Shown here piece after piece: positions 8,765-18,200 of a stretch of DNA of 64,000 nt. This DNA is from Corynebacterium sp. HMSC27B11 (GTDB lineage: Bacteria; Actinomycetota; Actinomycetes; Mycobacteriales; Mycobacteriaceae). The position numbers and the translations under genes were made by a program. The notes under the pieces are model-generated. The model was not told where the DNA came from. It worked only from the letters and a program-made list of their open reading frames with translations, and made no database searches. Every line of letters begins with the position of its first letter. Position 1 is the stretch's first letter. Location: positions 1 through 64,000 of the forward strand of contig NZ_KV823536.1 of the NCBI RefSeq assembly GCF_001815985.1, written 5' to 3'.

Positions 8765-9676
8765 GTGACGGCGGACGCGCAGGAGTCGAACCTGCAGCAC
8801 CGGGAACGGTGGCTGCGGCACCTCCGACTGGAGCGGAACCTCTCCCGCAACACGCTGGATAGCTACCGTCGGGACACGGACCGTTACCTGGCGTGGCTGG
8901 GCGCGCGCAGCGTGACCGAGCTGAATACGGGGGACGTGGAGTCCTTCATGGCCTCGCTGGCCAAAGGGGAGGGGCTGGCGGCCTCCACGCGTGCACGAAT
9001 TCTTGCGGCGGTGCGGAACTTCCACCGCTTCCTAACCGGTGAGGGGGTCACCGAAGGGGACGTCGCGGACGACGTCGCGCGCCCCGGTCAGGCGGCGAGC
9101 ATCCCGAAGGCGCTCAGCATTGCCGAGGTGACCGCGATCCTGGAATCCTGCCCGAACGACGACGCCGCGTCGCTTATCCAGATCCGCGACCGCGCGTTGC
9201 TGGAGATGCTGTACTCCACCGGCGCGCGCGTCAGCGAGCTGCTGGGGCTGGACGTGGATGACGTGGACCCGACCGAGAAGCTCGTCATCGTCCGGGGCAA
9301 GGGTTCGAAGGAACGGGTCGTTCCGGTGGGGGATCCGGCGCTGGATGCGTTGCAGCACTACCTGGTGCGGGTCCGCCCAGCGTTCAACAAGAAGGGCTCG
9401 GCGGCGCTGTTTCTGAATCGCAATGGCGGTCGGATGGGGCGGCAGTCGGCGTTCAACATGGTCTCCTCGGTCAGCGAGAAGGCCGGGGTGGCCGGGGTCA
9501 GCCCGCACAGCTTCCGGCACTCCTTCGCCACGCACCTGTTGGAGGGCGGGGCGGATATCCGCGTGGTGCAGGAGCTGCTCGGCCACAGCAATGTGGTGAC
9601 CACCCAGATCTATACGAAGGTGAGCCCGGACCACCTGCGGGAGGCGTGGTCGGAGAGCCACCCGCGCTCGAACTAG
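8765..9676 (+). CDS. xerD: Tyrosine recombinase XerD
   Basis: This site-specific recombinase acts with XerC at the dif site to resolve chromosome dimers. The 303-residue sequence has the SAM-like N-terminal DNA-binding domain (LRLERNLSRNTLDSYRRDT) and the catalytic domain with the R-K-H-R-H-Y set: the Arg in STGARVSELL, the Lys in RGKGSKER, HSFRHSFATHLL, LGHSNVVTTQIY. Start is GTG 8765, only 15 nt after steB. The pyrG and NUDIX genes usually lying upstream of xerD are absent. A candidate target site is found at 53748-53775 in this same window. Confidence 0.94.
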   Translation: MTADAQESNLQHRERWLRHLRLERNLSRNTLDSYRRDTDRYLAWLGARSVTELNTGDVESFMASLAKGEGLAASTRARILAAVRNFHRFLTGEGVTEGDVADDVARPGQAASIPKALSIAEVTAILESCPNDDAASLIQIRDRALLEMLYSTGARVSELLGLDVDDVDPTEKLVIVRGKGSKERVVPVGDPALDALQHYLVRVRPAFNKKGSAALFLNRNGGRMGRQSAFNMVSSVSEKAGVAGVSPHSFRHSFATHLLEGGADIRVVQELLGHSNVVTTQIYTKVSPDHLREAWSESHPRSN

Positions 9677-9855
9677 AGACCTTTCAAGGCTTAAGCCTTG
9701 CCTAGTATCAACCTCGGCTTTGAACTCGACTGACCTGCCCGAAAAGCCTGCGAAAAATGGGGGAGAGAGAATTGCACGGGCGTAATCTACGCGTAATCTA
9801 TTGTAGTGGGAGCGCCAACCGCGCTCTGAAATGACCGTTAGACAAGGGAGAGGGC
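9677..9855 (+). promoter_or_regulatory. parA upstream region: 16-bp palindrome and direct repeats
   Basis: This 179-nt gap holds a perfect 16-bp palindrome (caaggcttaagccttg, 9685-9700) and two direct copies of cgtaatcta at 9781-9789 and 9792-9800, that is, an 11-bp period. No T run follows the palindrome, so it is not an obvious terminator. The repeats sit where promoter or operator elements of parA would be expected. Function is inferred from position only. Confidence 0.4.
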
Positions 9856-10743
9856 TTGACAGTGCAGAGCTCCGACGCGCTTTTCGATAAGCCCGAGCAA
9901 GAACTCGGGCTCACGGGGCGCCCCATGCGCCCGCTGCCAGACCCGGAGCCGCTGTCCTCTCATGGGCCTGCGACCATCATCGCCATGTGTAATCAGAAGG
10001 GTGGGGTCGGCAAGACCACCTCGACGATCAACATGGGTGCTGCACTCGCGGAGTTCGGCCGCAAGGTCCTCCTCGTCGACCTCGACCCGCAGGGCGCGTT
10101 GTCTGCCGGCCTGGGGATCAGCCACGAGGAGCTGGACGTCACCGTCCACAACCTCCTCGTCGACAATTCCTCCTCCATTTTCGACGCCATCCTGCCCAGC
10201 GGCGTCGAGAACCTCGACCTGGTGCCCGCGAACATCGACCTCTCCGCCGCGGAGATCCAGCTCGTCAACGAGGTCGGCCGCGAGCAGGCGCTCGCGCGTG
10301 CCCTGCGCCCGGTGATGAAGGACTACGACTTCATCATCATCGACTGCCAGCCTTCGCTCGGCCTGCTCACCGTTAACGCGCTCTCCTGCGCGGATTCCGT
10401 GATGATTCCGGTGGAGTCCGAGTACTTCTCCCTGCGTGGCCTCGCGCTGCTGATGGACACGGTCGAGAAGGTGCGCGACCGCCTCAACTTCAAGCTCGAA
10501 GTCCTGGGCATCCTGGTGACCATGTTCGATCGCCGCACCCTGCATGCCCGCGAGGTCATGGAGCGCCTCGTCGAGGCCTTCGGGGACAAGGTCTTCGACT
10601 CGGTCATCACCCGCACCGTCCGCTTCCCGGAGACCTCCGTGGCTGGCGAGCCGATCAGCACCTGGGCCCCGAAGTCCTCGGGTGCGATTCAGTACCGCAA
10701 CCTCGCGGCGGAGGTCATCCAGCGCGTCGCCGAGCAGCACTAG
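9856..10743 (+). CDS. ParA-family ATPase next to scpAB
   Basis: A 295-residue deviant-Walker ATPase. The P-loop is NQKGGVGKTTSTINM near residue 46, with LLVDLDPQGALSAGLG (A' motif) and IIIDCQPSLGLLTVNAL (Walker B) following. ParA-type proteins move or position DNA or protein cargo using ATP-driven dimerisation. No parB or parS lies beside it, and the neighbourhood with scpA and scpB matches Rv1708, so this is the second ParA-like protein of actinobacteria rather than the main chromosomal ParA. Translation probably starts at TTG 9856 after aagggagag; GTG 9862 is possible. Confidence 0.9.
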   Translation: MTVQSSDALFDKPEQELGLTGRPMRPLPDPEPLSSHGPATIIAMCNQKGGVGKTTSTINMGAALAEFGRKVLLVDLDPQGALSAGLGISHEELDVTVHNLLVDNSSSIFDAILPSGVENLDLVPANIDLSAAEIQLVNEVGREQALARALRPVMKDYDFIIIDCQPSLGLLTVNALSCADSVMIPVESEYFSLRGLALLMDTVEKVRDRLNFKLEVLGILVTMFDRRTLHAREVMERLVEAFGDKVFDSVITRTVRFPETSVAGEPISTWAPKSSGAIQYRNLAAEVIQRVAEQH

Positions 10744-10789
10744 GCCACGCCCCGCGCCGGTCAGCGTGGTGGCAGAAAAGTAGGTTCGC

Positions 10790-11596
10790 GTGACAGATCC
10801 CCAGCAACCGGAACTCACGGGGTTCCGGGTCGCGCTCGCGAACTTCGACGGCCCCTTCGACCTGCTGCTTCAGCTGATTCACTCACACAAGCTGGACATC
10901 ACGGAGATCGCGCTCGCCGAGGTAACCGACGAGTTCATCGCCTACACCCGGGGCCTGCCCCAGTCCGCTGAGGACCTGGATGAGGTCACGGAGTTCCTGC
11001 TCGTCGCTTCCACATTGCTGGATTTGAAGGCCGCCCGCCTGGTTCCTCGCGGCGAGGTCGACGACGAGGCCGACCTGGAGCTGCTGGAGTCCCGCGACCT
11101 TCTGTTTGCCCGCCTGCTGCAGTACAAGGCCTATAAGCAAGTCGCGGACCTCTTCGCCGAGTGGCAGCGGGGTGCGGCCCGCAGCTACCCGGTGGCGCTC
11201 TCTCTGGAGGACCGCTACGCCAACCTGCTGCCACCGGTGGAGATTAAGCACACGAAGGAGAGCTTCGCGGAGCTGGCCGCCCATGTCTTCCGGCCCCGCC
11301 CGGAGGGGGTGCAGACCGGCCACGTCCACGCGCCTGCGGTCTCGGTGCCGAAGCAGGCCGGCAAGATCCTCAACACGCTGAAGATCGCGGGGGAGAATAA
11401 GTGGGTGAACTTCGACTCGCTGATTAGTGATGCGGAGGAATCCATCGTTGTGGTGGGCCGTTTCCTCGCTCTGCTGGAGCTGTACAAGGCCCGCGCCATT
11501 GGGGTGGAACAGCCCATGCCGCTCGAGGAGATGCTCGTCGCTTGGACCGGCCTGGACGTGGATCCGCAGGTTGTCGCAGCGTCGAACTGGGATTAG
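10790..11596 (+). CDS. scpA: Segregation and condensation protein ScpA
   Basis: The kleisin subunit of the bacterial SMC condensin complex bridges the SMC heads together with ScpB. The 268-residue sequence shows the family's N-terminal block (FDGPFDLLLQLIHSHKLDI, residues about 22-40), the conserved acidic helix (EVTEFLLVASTLLDLKAARL) and a C-terminal winged-helix region. Start is GTG 10790. scpB follows 50 nt later and parA precedes it, the standard actinobacterial order. Confidence 0.95.
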   Translation: MTDPQQPELTGFRVALANFDGPFDLLLQLIHSHKLDITEIALAEVTDEFIAYTRGLPQSAEDLDEVTEFLLVASTLLDLKAARLVPRGEVDDEADLELLESRDLLFARLLQYKAYKQVADLFAEWQRGAARSYPVALSLEDRYANLLPPVEIKHTKESFAELAAHVFRPRPEGVQTGHVHAPAVSVPKQAGKILNTLKIAGENKWVNFDSLISDAEESIVVVGRFLALLELYKARAIGVEQPMPLEEMLVAWTGLDVDPQVVAASNWD

Positions 11597-11646
11597 CCCC
11601 AGCACCACATTCCCCCTGATGAACCTGAGAAGGAGAGCCCTGGACC

Positions 11647-12243
11647 ATGAGTGAAGAACACCTGAACCTGCCCGCGGTGTCCCAGCTGCGCAGCCGGGTG
11701 GAGTCCCTGCTGCTGGTCTCTGACGAGCCCGTGGCTGCCGAGGAGCTCGCCGAGGCCTGCAGTGTGGATAGCTCCCAGGTGGAGGACGCGCTGCGCCAGA
11801 TCGCCGAGGAGTTCGACGCCCGTGGTTCCGGTTTCGACCTGCGGGAGCGCGAGGGGCTGTGGCGCCTATACACCCGGCCCGAGAACTCGGATGTGGTGGA
11901 GGCGAAGATCCTTCAAGGCACCCAACAGCGCCTGTCTCGGGCTGCCTTGGAGACCCTGGCCGTGGTGGCTTATCGACAGCCGGTGACCCGCTCCCAGGTC
12001 GCAGCGGTGCGCGGGGTGAATTGTGACGGCGTGATGCGGACGTTGGCGCTGCGCGGCCTGATCCGCCAGGTTGAGGTGGCAGCCGAGGGGGAGGAAGAGA
12101 CCGCTGCCGCAGGACCGGGTGGCGCCCACCTGTACGAGACCACCGATCTGCTGCTGGAGCAGCTGGGCATCGAGTCGCTCGACGAGCTGCCGGACTTGGC
12201 CCCGCTGCTGCCGGATGTGGAATCGATCGAATCCGATTACTGA
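11647..12243 (+). CDS. scpB: Segregation and condensation protein ScpB
   Basis: ScpB forms a dimer that wraps ScpA in the SMC-ScpAB condensin. The 198-residue protein has two winged-helix domains, with the conserved segments RLSRAALETLAVVAYRQPVTRSQ, broken here at the helix around residue 107, and RGVNCDGVMRTLALRGLI just after. The last 40 residues (YETTDLLLEQLGIESLDELP) are the usual C-terminal tail. The ATG lies 8 nt after a purine-rich site (agaaggagag). Confidence 0.94.
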   Translation: MSEEHLNLPAVSQLRSRVESLLLVSDEPVAAEELAEACSVDSSQVEDALRQIAEEFDARGSGFDLREREGLWRLYTRPENSDVVEAKILQGTQQRLSRAALETLAVVAYRQPVTRSQVAAVRGVNCDGVMRTLALRGLIRQVEVAAEGEEETAAAGPGGAHLYETTDLLLEQLGIESLDELPDLAPLLPDVESIESDY

Positions 12244-12293
12244 TCTAGACTGGGCTGCGTACCTCAAAGACTTTGAGCAAATAAGGACATAAT

Positions 12294-13169
12294 TTGAATA
12301 CACCCGCTCGCCGAGATGGCATACCGGAAAAGAACGCTGCGAAGCCCGGCGGCGCCGAGACCTTCGTCCCGAAGGCCAAGCCGGCCCGCCACCAGCACGT
12401 CACAAAGTCAGAGCAGAAGGCCGCCCCAGCTGCGGAGGATAAGGTCCGCCTGCAGAAGGTCCTGGCAGCCGCCGGCGTGGCCAGCCGCCGCATGAGCGAG
12501 AAGCTCATCGCCGCGGGCCGCGTCGAGGTCAACGGCAAGGTCGTGGACCGGATGGGCGTGCGCATCGACCCGAATAAGGACGTCGTCCGCGTCGACGGGG
12601 TGCGCGTCCAGGTCAACGACGAGATGCACTACTACATCTTCAACAAGCCGCGCGGCGTCCAGTCCACGATGAGCGACGACATGGGCCGCCCGTCGGTGGG
12701 CAACTTCATCGACGAGCGCCTCAAGCAGGGCCAGGGCCTGTTCCACGTCGGCCGCCTGGACGCCCAGACCGAAGGCCTGCTGCTGCTCACCAACGACGGT
12801 GAGCTCGCCAACCGCCTCATGCACCCCAGCTACGAGGTCTCCAAGACCTACATGGCCACCGTGCTGGGCGAGGCGAAGAAGGGTTTGGTCCACGAGCTGA
12901 AGAAGGGCATCGAGCTGGACGACGGCATCGCGAAGGCCGATGACGTCCAGATCGTGGACGTTTGGCAGGGCAAGTCCCTGATCAAACTGGAGCTGCACGA
13001 GGGCCGCAAGCACATCGTGCGCCGCCTGCTGAAGGCCGCGGGCTTCCCGGTCCAGGCGCTGGTGCGCACCAAGATTCACACGGTGCAGCTCGGCGACCAG
13101 AAGCCGGGGAGCGTGCGCGCGCTCAACCGTTCGGAACTGACCAGCCTGTACAAGGCCGTGGGCCTGTAA
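12294..13169 (+). CDS. rRNA pseudouridine synthase RluB-type
   Basis: A 291-residue enzyme that isomerises a uridine in rRNA to pseudouridine. Residues 1-45 are a basic extension; an S4 RNA-binding domain follows (VRLQKVLAAAGVASRRMSEKL), then the RsuA/RluB catalytic domain with the active-site aspartate motif VGRLDAQTEGLLLLTNDG near residue 153. Later motifs include KTYMATV and EGRKHIVRRLL. Translation starts at TTG 12294 with aagga 8 nt upstream. It lies between scpB and cmk as in Rv1711. The exact target nucleotide (usually 23S U2605) is by family analogy. Confidence 0.93.
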   Translation: MNTPARRDGIPEKNAAKPGGAETFVPKAKPARHQHVTKSEQKAAPAAEDKVRLQKVLAAAGVASRRMSEKLIAAGRVEVNGKVVDRMGVRIDPNKDVVRVDGVRVQVNDEMHYYIFNKPRGVQSTMSDDMGRPSVGNFIDERLKQGQGLFHVGRLDAQTEGLLLLTNDGELANRLMHPSYEVSKTYMATVLGEAKKGLVHELKKGIELDDGIAKADDVQIVDVWQGKSLIKLELHEGRKHIVRRLLKAAGFPVQALVRTKIHTVQLGDQKPGSVRALNRSELTSLYKAVGL

Positions 13170-13187
13170 GCCGGGAGGACTTCAAGG

Positions 13188-15542
13188 ATGACTACTGATA
13201 TGAACGCTGATTTCTCCCAGCTCGCGCTGATCGACAACCTCGAGGAGGGTGGGTTCCTGCTGGCCATCGACGGCCCGTCGGGGACCGGTAAGTCCACCGT
13301 CTCCCGCCGCATCGCCCAGTACGCGGGCGCGCGTTACCTGGATACGGGTGCGATGTACCGCGTGGCGACCCTGCACGTGCTGAAGGCCGGCATCGATCCG
13401 GCCGACCCGGCTGCGACCGAGGCCATCATCGAGGCGACCTCCCAGCTGCCGTTGCAGGTCAACGAGGACCCGCAGTCCACCGAGGTTCTGCTGGACGGAG
13501 AGGACGTCTCCGCCGACATCCGTGGCCCGGAGGTTACCGCGCATGTCTCCGCCGTCGCCGCGATCCCGGAGGTCCGCACCAACCTGGTGCAGCTGCAGCG
13601 AGACCTTGCCGCCGCTGCTGGCCGTTGCGTCGTCGAGGGCCGCGACATCGGCACGGTCGTGCTCCCGGACGCCCCGGTGAAGGTGTACATGACCGCCAGC
13701 GCTGAAGTGCGCGCGCAGCGCCGCTTCGACCAGGACACCGCCGCTGGCCGCGAGGTCACCTTCGAGGCAGTCCTGGCTGACGTCCAGCGCCGCGACGAGG
13801 CAGACTCCACCCGCGAGACCTCCCCGCTGCGCCCGGCAGAGGATGCCACCATACTCGACACCGGCGAGATGAGCATCGAGGAGGTCATCGAGGCGATCGC
13901 CGGTCTGATCGAGGAATCGGACCTGGACTCCGATATCCCAGATGGTGGCGCGGAGAGCACTGGTAGTTTGGTGTTCCGCACGGTTGAGGGGGACGTCGTC
14001 CCTGCTGAAGGTGACACCACGGTGCCGGAGGAATCCGAGGAGAACCTGGAGAACTGGGACCCCGAGAACTGGGACGGCGAGACCTGGGAAGTCGACCCGG
14101 AACAGCTGGGTGAGCACTACCTGCAGGCGGAGGAATTCGACCTGCTGGAGTCCGACGAGGAGGACACCGACTGGGAGTCCATCGAGGAAGCCTTCGGCAT
14201 CGCCGATGAGCTGGAGGCGCAGAAGGAAGCGCTGTGCACGGTGGCGATTGTTGGTCGACCGAACGTAGGTAAGTCCACGCTGGTGAACCGCTTCATCGGG
14301 CGCCGCGAGGCCGTGGTGGAGGACTTCCCGGGTGTGACCCGCGACCGCATCTCCTACCTGGGCGACTGGGGCGGGCGCCGCTTCTGGGTGCAGGACACCG
14401 GCGGCTGGGACCCGGATGCCAAGGGCATTCACGCCGCGATCGCCCGCCAGGCGGAGACCGCGATGGCCACGGCAGACGCGATCGTCTTCGTCGTGGACAC
14501 GAAGGTCGGGATCACCGAGACCGACGAGGTTATCGCTCGCAAGCTGCAGCGCTCCGACGTGCCGGTGATCGTGGTGGCCAATAAGTTCGAGTCCGATACG
14601 CAGTACGCGGACATGGCGGAGTTCTGGGCGCTCGGCCTGGACAACCCGTACCCGGTCTCCGCGCTGCATGGGCGCGGCGCGGCGGACGTGCTGGACAAGC
14701 TGCTGGAGGTGTTCCCGGAGAAGCCGCGCGAGCTCTCGGTGGTCTCTGGCCCGCGCCGCGTGGCGCTGGTGGGCCGGCCGAACGTGGGTAAGTCCTCGCT
14801 GCTGAACAAGATCTCCGGCGAGCAGCGCTCGGTGGTGGATAACGTCGCGGGCACCACGGTGGACCCGGTGGACTCCATCGTGGAGCTGGAGGAGCACACC
14901 TGGCGCTTCGTGGATACCGCCGGTATCCGCAAGAAGGTGAAGAACGCGGTGGGGCACGAGTACTACGCCTCGCTGCGCACCCGCGCCGCGATTGATGCCA
15001 GTGAGGTCGTGGTGTTCCTGGTGGACGCCTCCGAGCCCATCGCGGAGCAGGATCAGCGCGTGCTGCGGATGATCCTGGACGCCGGTAAGGCGCTGGTCGT
15101 GGCGTTCAATAAGTGGGACCTGGTGGACGAGGATCGCCGGGAGCTGCTGGAACGCGAGATCGACCTGCAACTTTCGCACGTGCCGTGGGCCCGCCGGGTG
15201 AACATCTCCGCCAAGACGGGGCGTGCTCTGCAGAAGCTGGAGCCAGCGATGCTCGAGGCTCTGGAGAGCTGGGATCAGCGCATCCCAACCGGCCAGCTGA
15301 ACACCTGGCTGCGAGCGGTGATCGCGGAGACCCCACCACCGATGCGTGGTGGCCGCCTGCCGCGCGTGCTCTTCGCCACGCAGGCTTCCTCCCGCCCGCC
15401 GGTGATCGTGCTGTTCACCACGGGCTTCCTGGAGCACGGCTACCGCCGCTTCCTGGAGCGCAAGCTGCGCGAGACCTTCGGCTTCGAAGGCTCCCCGGTG
15501 CGCATCGCGATCCGCATCCGGGAGAAGAAAAAGAAGCGCTAG
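13188..15542 (+). CDS. Fused cytidylate kinase - GTPase Der (EngA)
   Basis: One 784-residue reading frame carries two enzymes. Residues about 20-245 are cytidylate kinase (P-loop [11 protein letters not shown], then YLDTGAMYR and [11 protein letters not shown]), which phosphorylates CMP/dCMP. Residues about 345-784 are Der, a ribosome-assembly GTPase with tandem G domains (GRPNVGKST with [13 protein letters not shown] with DTAG and NKWD) and a C-terminal KH-like domain. The two are joined by a roughly 100-residue acidic, Trp-containing linker (for example [13 protein letters not shown]). In many bacteria, and in M. tuberculosis, these are two genes; bifunctional versions are known in several actinobacteria. 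ATG 13188 or 13200 may be the start. Confidence 0.95.
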   Translation: MTTDMNADFSQLALIDNLEEGGFLLAIDGPSGTGKSTVSRRIAQYAGARYLDTGAMYRVATLHVLKAGIDPADPAATEAIIEATSQLPLQVNEDPQSTEVLLDGEDVSADIRGPEVTAHVSAVAAIPEVRTNLVQLQRDLAAAAGRCVVEGRDIGTVVLPDAPVKVYMTASAEVRAQRRFDQDTAAGREVTFEAVLADVQRRDEADSTRETSPLRPAEDATILDTGEMSIEEVIEAIAGLIEESDLDSDIPDGGAESTGSLVFRTVEGDVVPAEGDTTVPEESEENLENWDPENWDGETWEVDPEQLGEHYLQAEEFDLLESDEEDTDWESIEEAFGIADELEAQKEALCTVAIVGRPNVGKSTLVNRFIGRREAVVEDFPGVTRDRISYLGDWGGRRFWVQDTGGWDPDAKGIHAAIARQAETAMATADAIVFVVDTKVGITETDEVIARKLQRSDVPVIVVANKFESDTQYADMAEFWALGLDNPYPVSALHGRGAADVLDKLLEVFPEKPRELSVVSGPRRVALVGRPNVGKSSLLNKISGEQRSVVDNVAGTTVDPVDSIVELEEHTWRFVDTAGIRKKVKNAVGHEYYASLRTRAAIDASEVVVFLVDASEPIAEQDQRVLRMILDAGKALVVAFNKWDLVDEDRRELLEREIDLQLSHVPWARRVNISAKTGRALQKLEPAMLEALESWDQRIPTGQLNTWLRAVIAETPPPMRGGRLPRVLFATQASSRPPVIVLFTTGFLEHGYRRFLERKLRETFGFEGSPVRIAIRIREKKKKR

Positions 15543-15560
15543 CGGAAGCTACAACAGGCT

Positions 15561-16286
15561 CTAGCGGAGCACGAGCACCCAGATCGCGACGTGGTGCAGA
15601 AGCGCTGCCACGATGGTGGCGGCGTGGAAGACCTCGTGGAAGCCGAACCAACGAGGGGAGGGGTTCGGCCACTGCTTGGCGTAGATCACCGCGCCGAGCG
15701 AGTAGACCAGCCCGCCGAGCAGCATCAGCAGGCTCACGGCGACCCCGAGCTGCTGGTAGTAGCCCACCGCGCCGATAGCGGCCAGCCAGCCGAGCGTGAG
15801 GTAGGTGGCGGCGTCGAGCCACCGCGGGTGGTCGATCCACACCAGGTTCAGCACCACCGCGGCCAGCGCGGCGAGCCAGCAGACCGCCAGGATCCACAGT
15901 CCGCCGGTGTTGAACCAGGCCCAGCCGGTGAACCACCTCGCGCCGAATGCGGCGACCGTCACCGGCCCATAGGTGCCGGCGATGAAGATCGCGATCATGG
16001 CGTGGTCGGCGCGTCGCCAGCTGTTGACTGCCGCCGCGGAGCGCCACGGGACCCGGTGGTAGAGGGCGCTCACGCTCAGCATGCCTGCCAGGCACAGCGC
16101 GTAGAGGGCGGTGGTCAGGGACATCCAGGAGAAGCCAAACTTCGCCAGGGCCACGATCGTGAGGGCGGTGCCCATCCCGCCGAAGTACCACGCTGCGGCG
16201 GTGTGTAACCGCCCGCGCATGTAGGGCCTGGGGCCGCGGTCGAAGACCGGGCGGGGACGTTTCTTCGTGAGTACCTGATTCTGCAC
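15561..16286 (-). CDS. trhA: Hemolysin III family membrane protein (TrhA/YqfA)
   Basis: A 241-residue integral membrane protein with about seven hydrophobic segments, beginning TAAAWYFGGMGTALTIVAL, and the PAQR-superfamily conserved residues in SALYHRVPW, DHAMIAIFIAGTY and the C-terminal HEVFHAATIVAALLHH. The histidines in the last motif and the His in DHAM are metal-ligand positions in PAQR proteins. The family is linked to membrane energetics and fatty-acid homeostasis, and the hemolysin name is historical. It lies 27 nt downstream of fhs on the same strand and may be cotranscribed with it. It is convergent with cmk-der. Confidence 0.9.
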   Translation of the reverse strand: MQNQVLTKKRPRPVFDRGPRPYMRGRLHTAAAWYFGGMGTALTIVALAKFGFSWMSLTTALYALCLAGMLSVSALYHRVPWRSAAAVNSWRRADHAMIAIFIAGTYGPVTVAAFGARWFTGWAWFNTGGLWILAVCWLAALAAVVLNLVWIDHPRWLDAATYLTLGWLAAIGAVGYYQQLGVAVSLLMLLGGLVYSLGAVIYAKQWPNPSPRWFGFHEVFHAATIVAALLHHVAIWVLVLR

Positions 16287-16313
16287 GAAGATCAGTGTAG
16301 TCCCATTTTGCTA

Positions 16314-18029
16314 CTAAAACAGTCCGGTGATGGTGCCGTCCTCGGCGACATCGATCTGCTCGGCAGCTGGCCGCTTCGGCAGCCCCGGCATCGTCATCAC
16401 CTGTCCGGTCAGCGCCACGACGAAGCCCGCGCCCAGGCGTGGGAGCAGTTCGCGGACGTGCAGCACGTGTCCTTCCGGCGCGCCCAGCTCCGCCGGGTCA
16501 TCGGAGAAGCTGTACTGCGTCTTGGAGATGCACACGGGCAGTTTGTCCCAGCCGTGATCGGCGAGGAACTGCAGGTCCTTCTTGGCCTTGGTGGAAAACT
16601 CCACGCCACTAGCGCCGTAGATGCGGGTCGCGATGGTCTTGATGGACTCTGCCAGGCCCTTTGCCGGGTCGTAGAGCTGCTGGGAGCTGGCCTGCGGGGT
16701 CTCGCCGTTCTCGATGACTTCGAGTACCTGCTGGGCCAGCTCGGTGGCGCCGGCGCCACCCTCGGCCCAGACGGTGGACTCGGCCAGGCGCACGCCCAGC
16801 TTTTCAGCCCACTCGGCGACGTGTTCGCGCTCGACGTCGGTGTCGGAGGTGAAGAGGTTCAGCGCGACGACCGGGGTGGTGCCGAACTTCTCCATGTTCT
16901 TCACGTGGCGCTCGAGGTTCTTCAGTCCCTCGTCCAGGGCGGCCAGGTTTTCGCTGTTCAGGTCCTCCTTCGCGACGCCGCCGTTGTACTTCAGGGAGCG
17001 GATGGTCGCGACGACGACGGCCGCGTCCACGTCGATGCCGCCCTCGCGGGCCTTGATGTCGAAGAACTTCTCCGCGCCGAGGTCGGAGCCGAAGCCGGCT
17101 TCCGTGACGACAATGTCACCGAGACGGCGGGCGGTCTGGGTGGCGATGAGGCTGTTGCAGCCGTGCGCGATGTTGGCGAAGGGGCCACCGTGGATCAGCG
17201 CCGGGGTGCCGCCGAGGGTCTGCACGAGGTTCGGGTTCAGCGCGTCGCGCAGCAGGGCGGTGAGCGCGCCCTCGACCTGCAGGTCGCCTACGGTGACCGG
17301 CCCGCCACTATAAGTCTGGCCGATCACGATGTTGGCGAGCTTAGCCTTCAGATCAGCCAGGTCCGTGGCGAGGCAGAGGATCGCCATCATCTCGCTGGCA
17401 GCGGTGATGTCGAAGCCCGCTTCTCGCGGGGTGCCGTGGGCCGGACCACCGAGCCCGGTGACGATGGAACGGAGGCTGCGGTCGTTGACGTCCATGCAAC
17501 GGCGCCAGGTGACCCGGCGCGGGTCGATGCCGAGCTCGTTGCCTTGCTGGATGTGGTTGTCGATGAGGGCAGCGAGGGTGTTGTTTGCGGCGGTGAGGGC
17601 GTGCATGTCGCCGGTGAGGTGGAGGTTGATGTCCTCCATCGGGACGATCTGCGCGTAGCCGCCGCCGGCCGCGCCACCCTTGATGCCCATGACTGGGCCC
17701 TGGGATGGTTCGCGGATGGCGACGATGGTGTTCTTCCCGGCGGTGCGCAGGGCGTCAGCCAGGCCGATAAGGGTGGTGGACTTGCCTTCGCCCGCGGGGG
17801 TGGGGGACATGGCTGTCACGAGGACGGTGCGGCCCAGGGGCTTGTCCCATACGTCGGTGGTGCGCAGGGCGGGGACGTCCACCTTGGCCTTAGTGGTGCC
17901 GTAGGGGATGAGTGCTTCGGCGGGGATTCCGGCGCGCTCCGCGATGTCCGCGATGGGCTCGAGGGTGTGAGCTTGTGCGATTTCGACGTCGCTGGGCTGG
18001 GGCTTGGTGATCACACTGGAATAAGTCAT
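16314..18029 (-). CDS. fhs: Formate-tetrahydrofolate ligase
   Basis: This enzyme joins formate to tetrahydrofolate using ATP to give 10-formyl-THF for purine synthesis and one-carbon metabolism. The 571-residue sequence is the usual length and has the FTHFS P-loop TPAGEGKSTTLIGLADAL near residue 72, plus the conserved segments REPSQGPVMGIKGGAAGGG and LTGDMHALTAANN. The gene is present in only some corynebacteria. Upstream, tattct lies 6 nt before the ATG, which would place the transcription start on the start codon, so the message may be leaderless; there is no strong ribosome site. Confidence 0.96.
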   Translation of the reverse strand: MTYSSVITKPQPSDVEIAQAHTLEPIADIAERAGIPAEALIPYGTTKAKVDVPALRTTDVWDKPLGRTVLVTAMSPTPAGEGKSTTLIGLADALRTAGKNTIVAIREPSQGPVMGIKGGAAGGGYAQIVPMEDINLHLTGDMHALTAANNTLAALIDNHIQQGNELGIDPRRVTWRRCMDVNDRSLRSIVTGLGGPAHGTPREAGFDITAASEMMAILCLATDLADLKAKLANIVIGQTYSGGPVTVGDLQVEGALTALLRDALNPNLVQTLGGTPALIHGGPFANIAHGCNSLIATQTARRLGDIVVTEAGFGSDLGAEKFFDIKAREGGIDVDAAVVVATIRSLKYNGGVAKEDLNSENLAALDEGLKNLERHVKNMEKFGTTPVVALNLFTSDTDVEREHVAEWAEKLGVRLAESTVWAEGGAGATELAQQVLEVIENGETPQASSQQLYDPAKGLAESIKTIATRIYGASGVEFSTKAKKDLQFLADHGWDKLPVCISKTQYSFSDDPAELGAPEGHVLHVRELLPRLGAGFVVALTGQVMTMPGLPKRPAAEQIDVAEDGTITGLF

Positions 18030-18042
18030 ATTTACAGAATAA
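18018..18042 (-). promoter_or_regulatory. Candidate leaderless promoter of fhs
   Basis: Read on the - strand, the hexamer tattct (18036-18041) lies 6 nt before the fhs ATG (18029). This is the classic position of a -10 box for a leaderless actinobacterial mRNA. No clear -35 box is seen. Confidence 0.4.
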
Positions 18043-18058
18043 GCAAGGAGCGCAGCGC

Positions 18059-18193
18059 GTGCCGAGCGGAGGCCTCATCTCCAGCGGTTTTCGGGTCCCC
18101 GGCGCCCAGGATCCGGAGTACGACCCCGAGGCGCTGACCAGCGCGTGGCAGAAGCATCACGGGGCAGCGCTAGGCGAAGCGACCCTAGCCTGA
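18059..18193 (+). CDS. Possible 44-residue small protein
   Basis: A short frame opens at GTG 18059, 8 nt after a good ribosome site (aaggag, 18045-18050), and encodes 44 residues with a plausible composition (for example QDPEYDPEALTSAWQKHHG). It sits in the gap upstream of fhs, on the opposite strand. Its codons show GC at most third positions, like real genes nearby. No family is recognised and there is no membrane segment. It could be a small gene, a remnant of a larger one, or chance. Confidence 0.4.
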   Translation: MPSGGLISSGFRVPGAQDPEYDPEALTSAWQKHHGAALGEATLA

Positions 18194-18200
18194 CCGTGCA

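Noticed and set aside
13182..15437. A 751-codon open frame on - covering cmk-der
   Set aside because: Antisense shadow of the fused cmk-der gene, whose motifs are unmistakable.
16308..18137. A 609-codon open frame on + covering fhs
   Set aside because: It is the complement of a clearly recognised formate-THF ligase gene; long antisense frames are common in GC-rich DNA. The translation has no family features.
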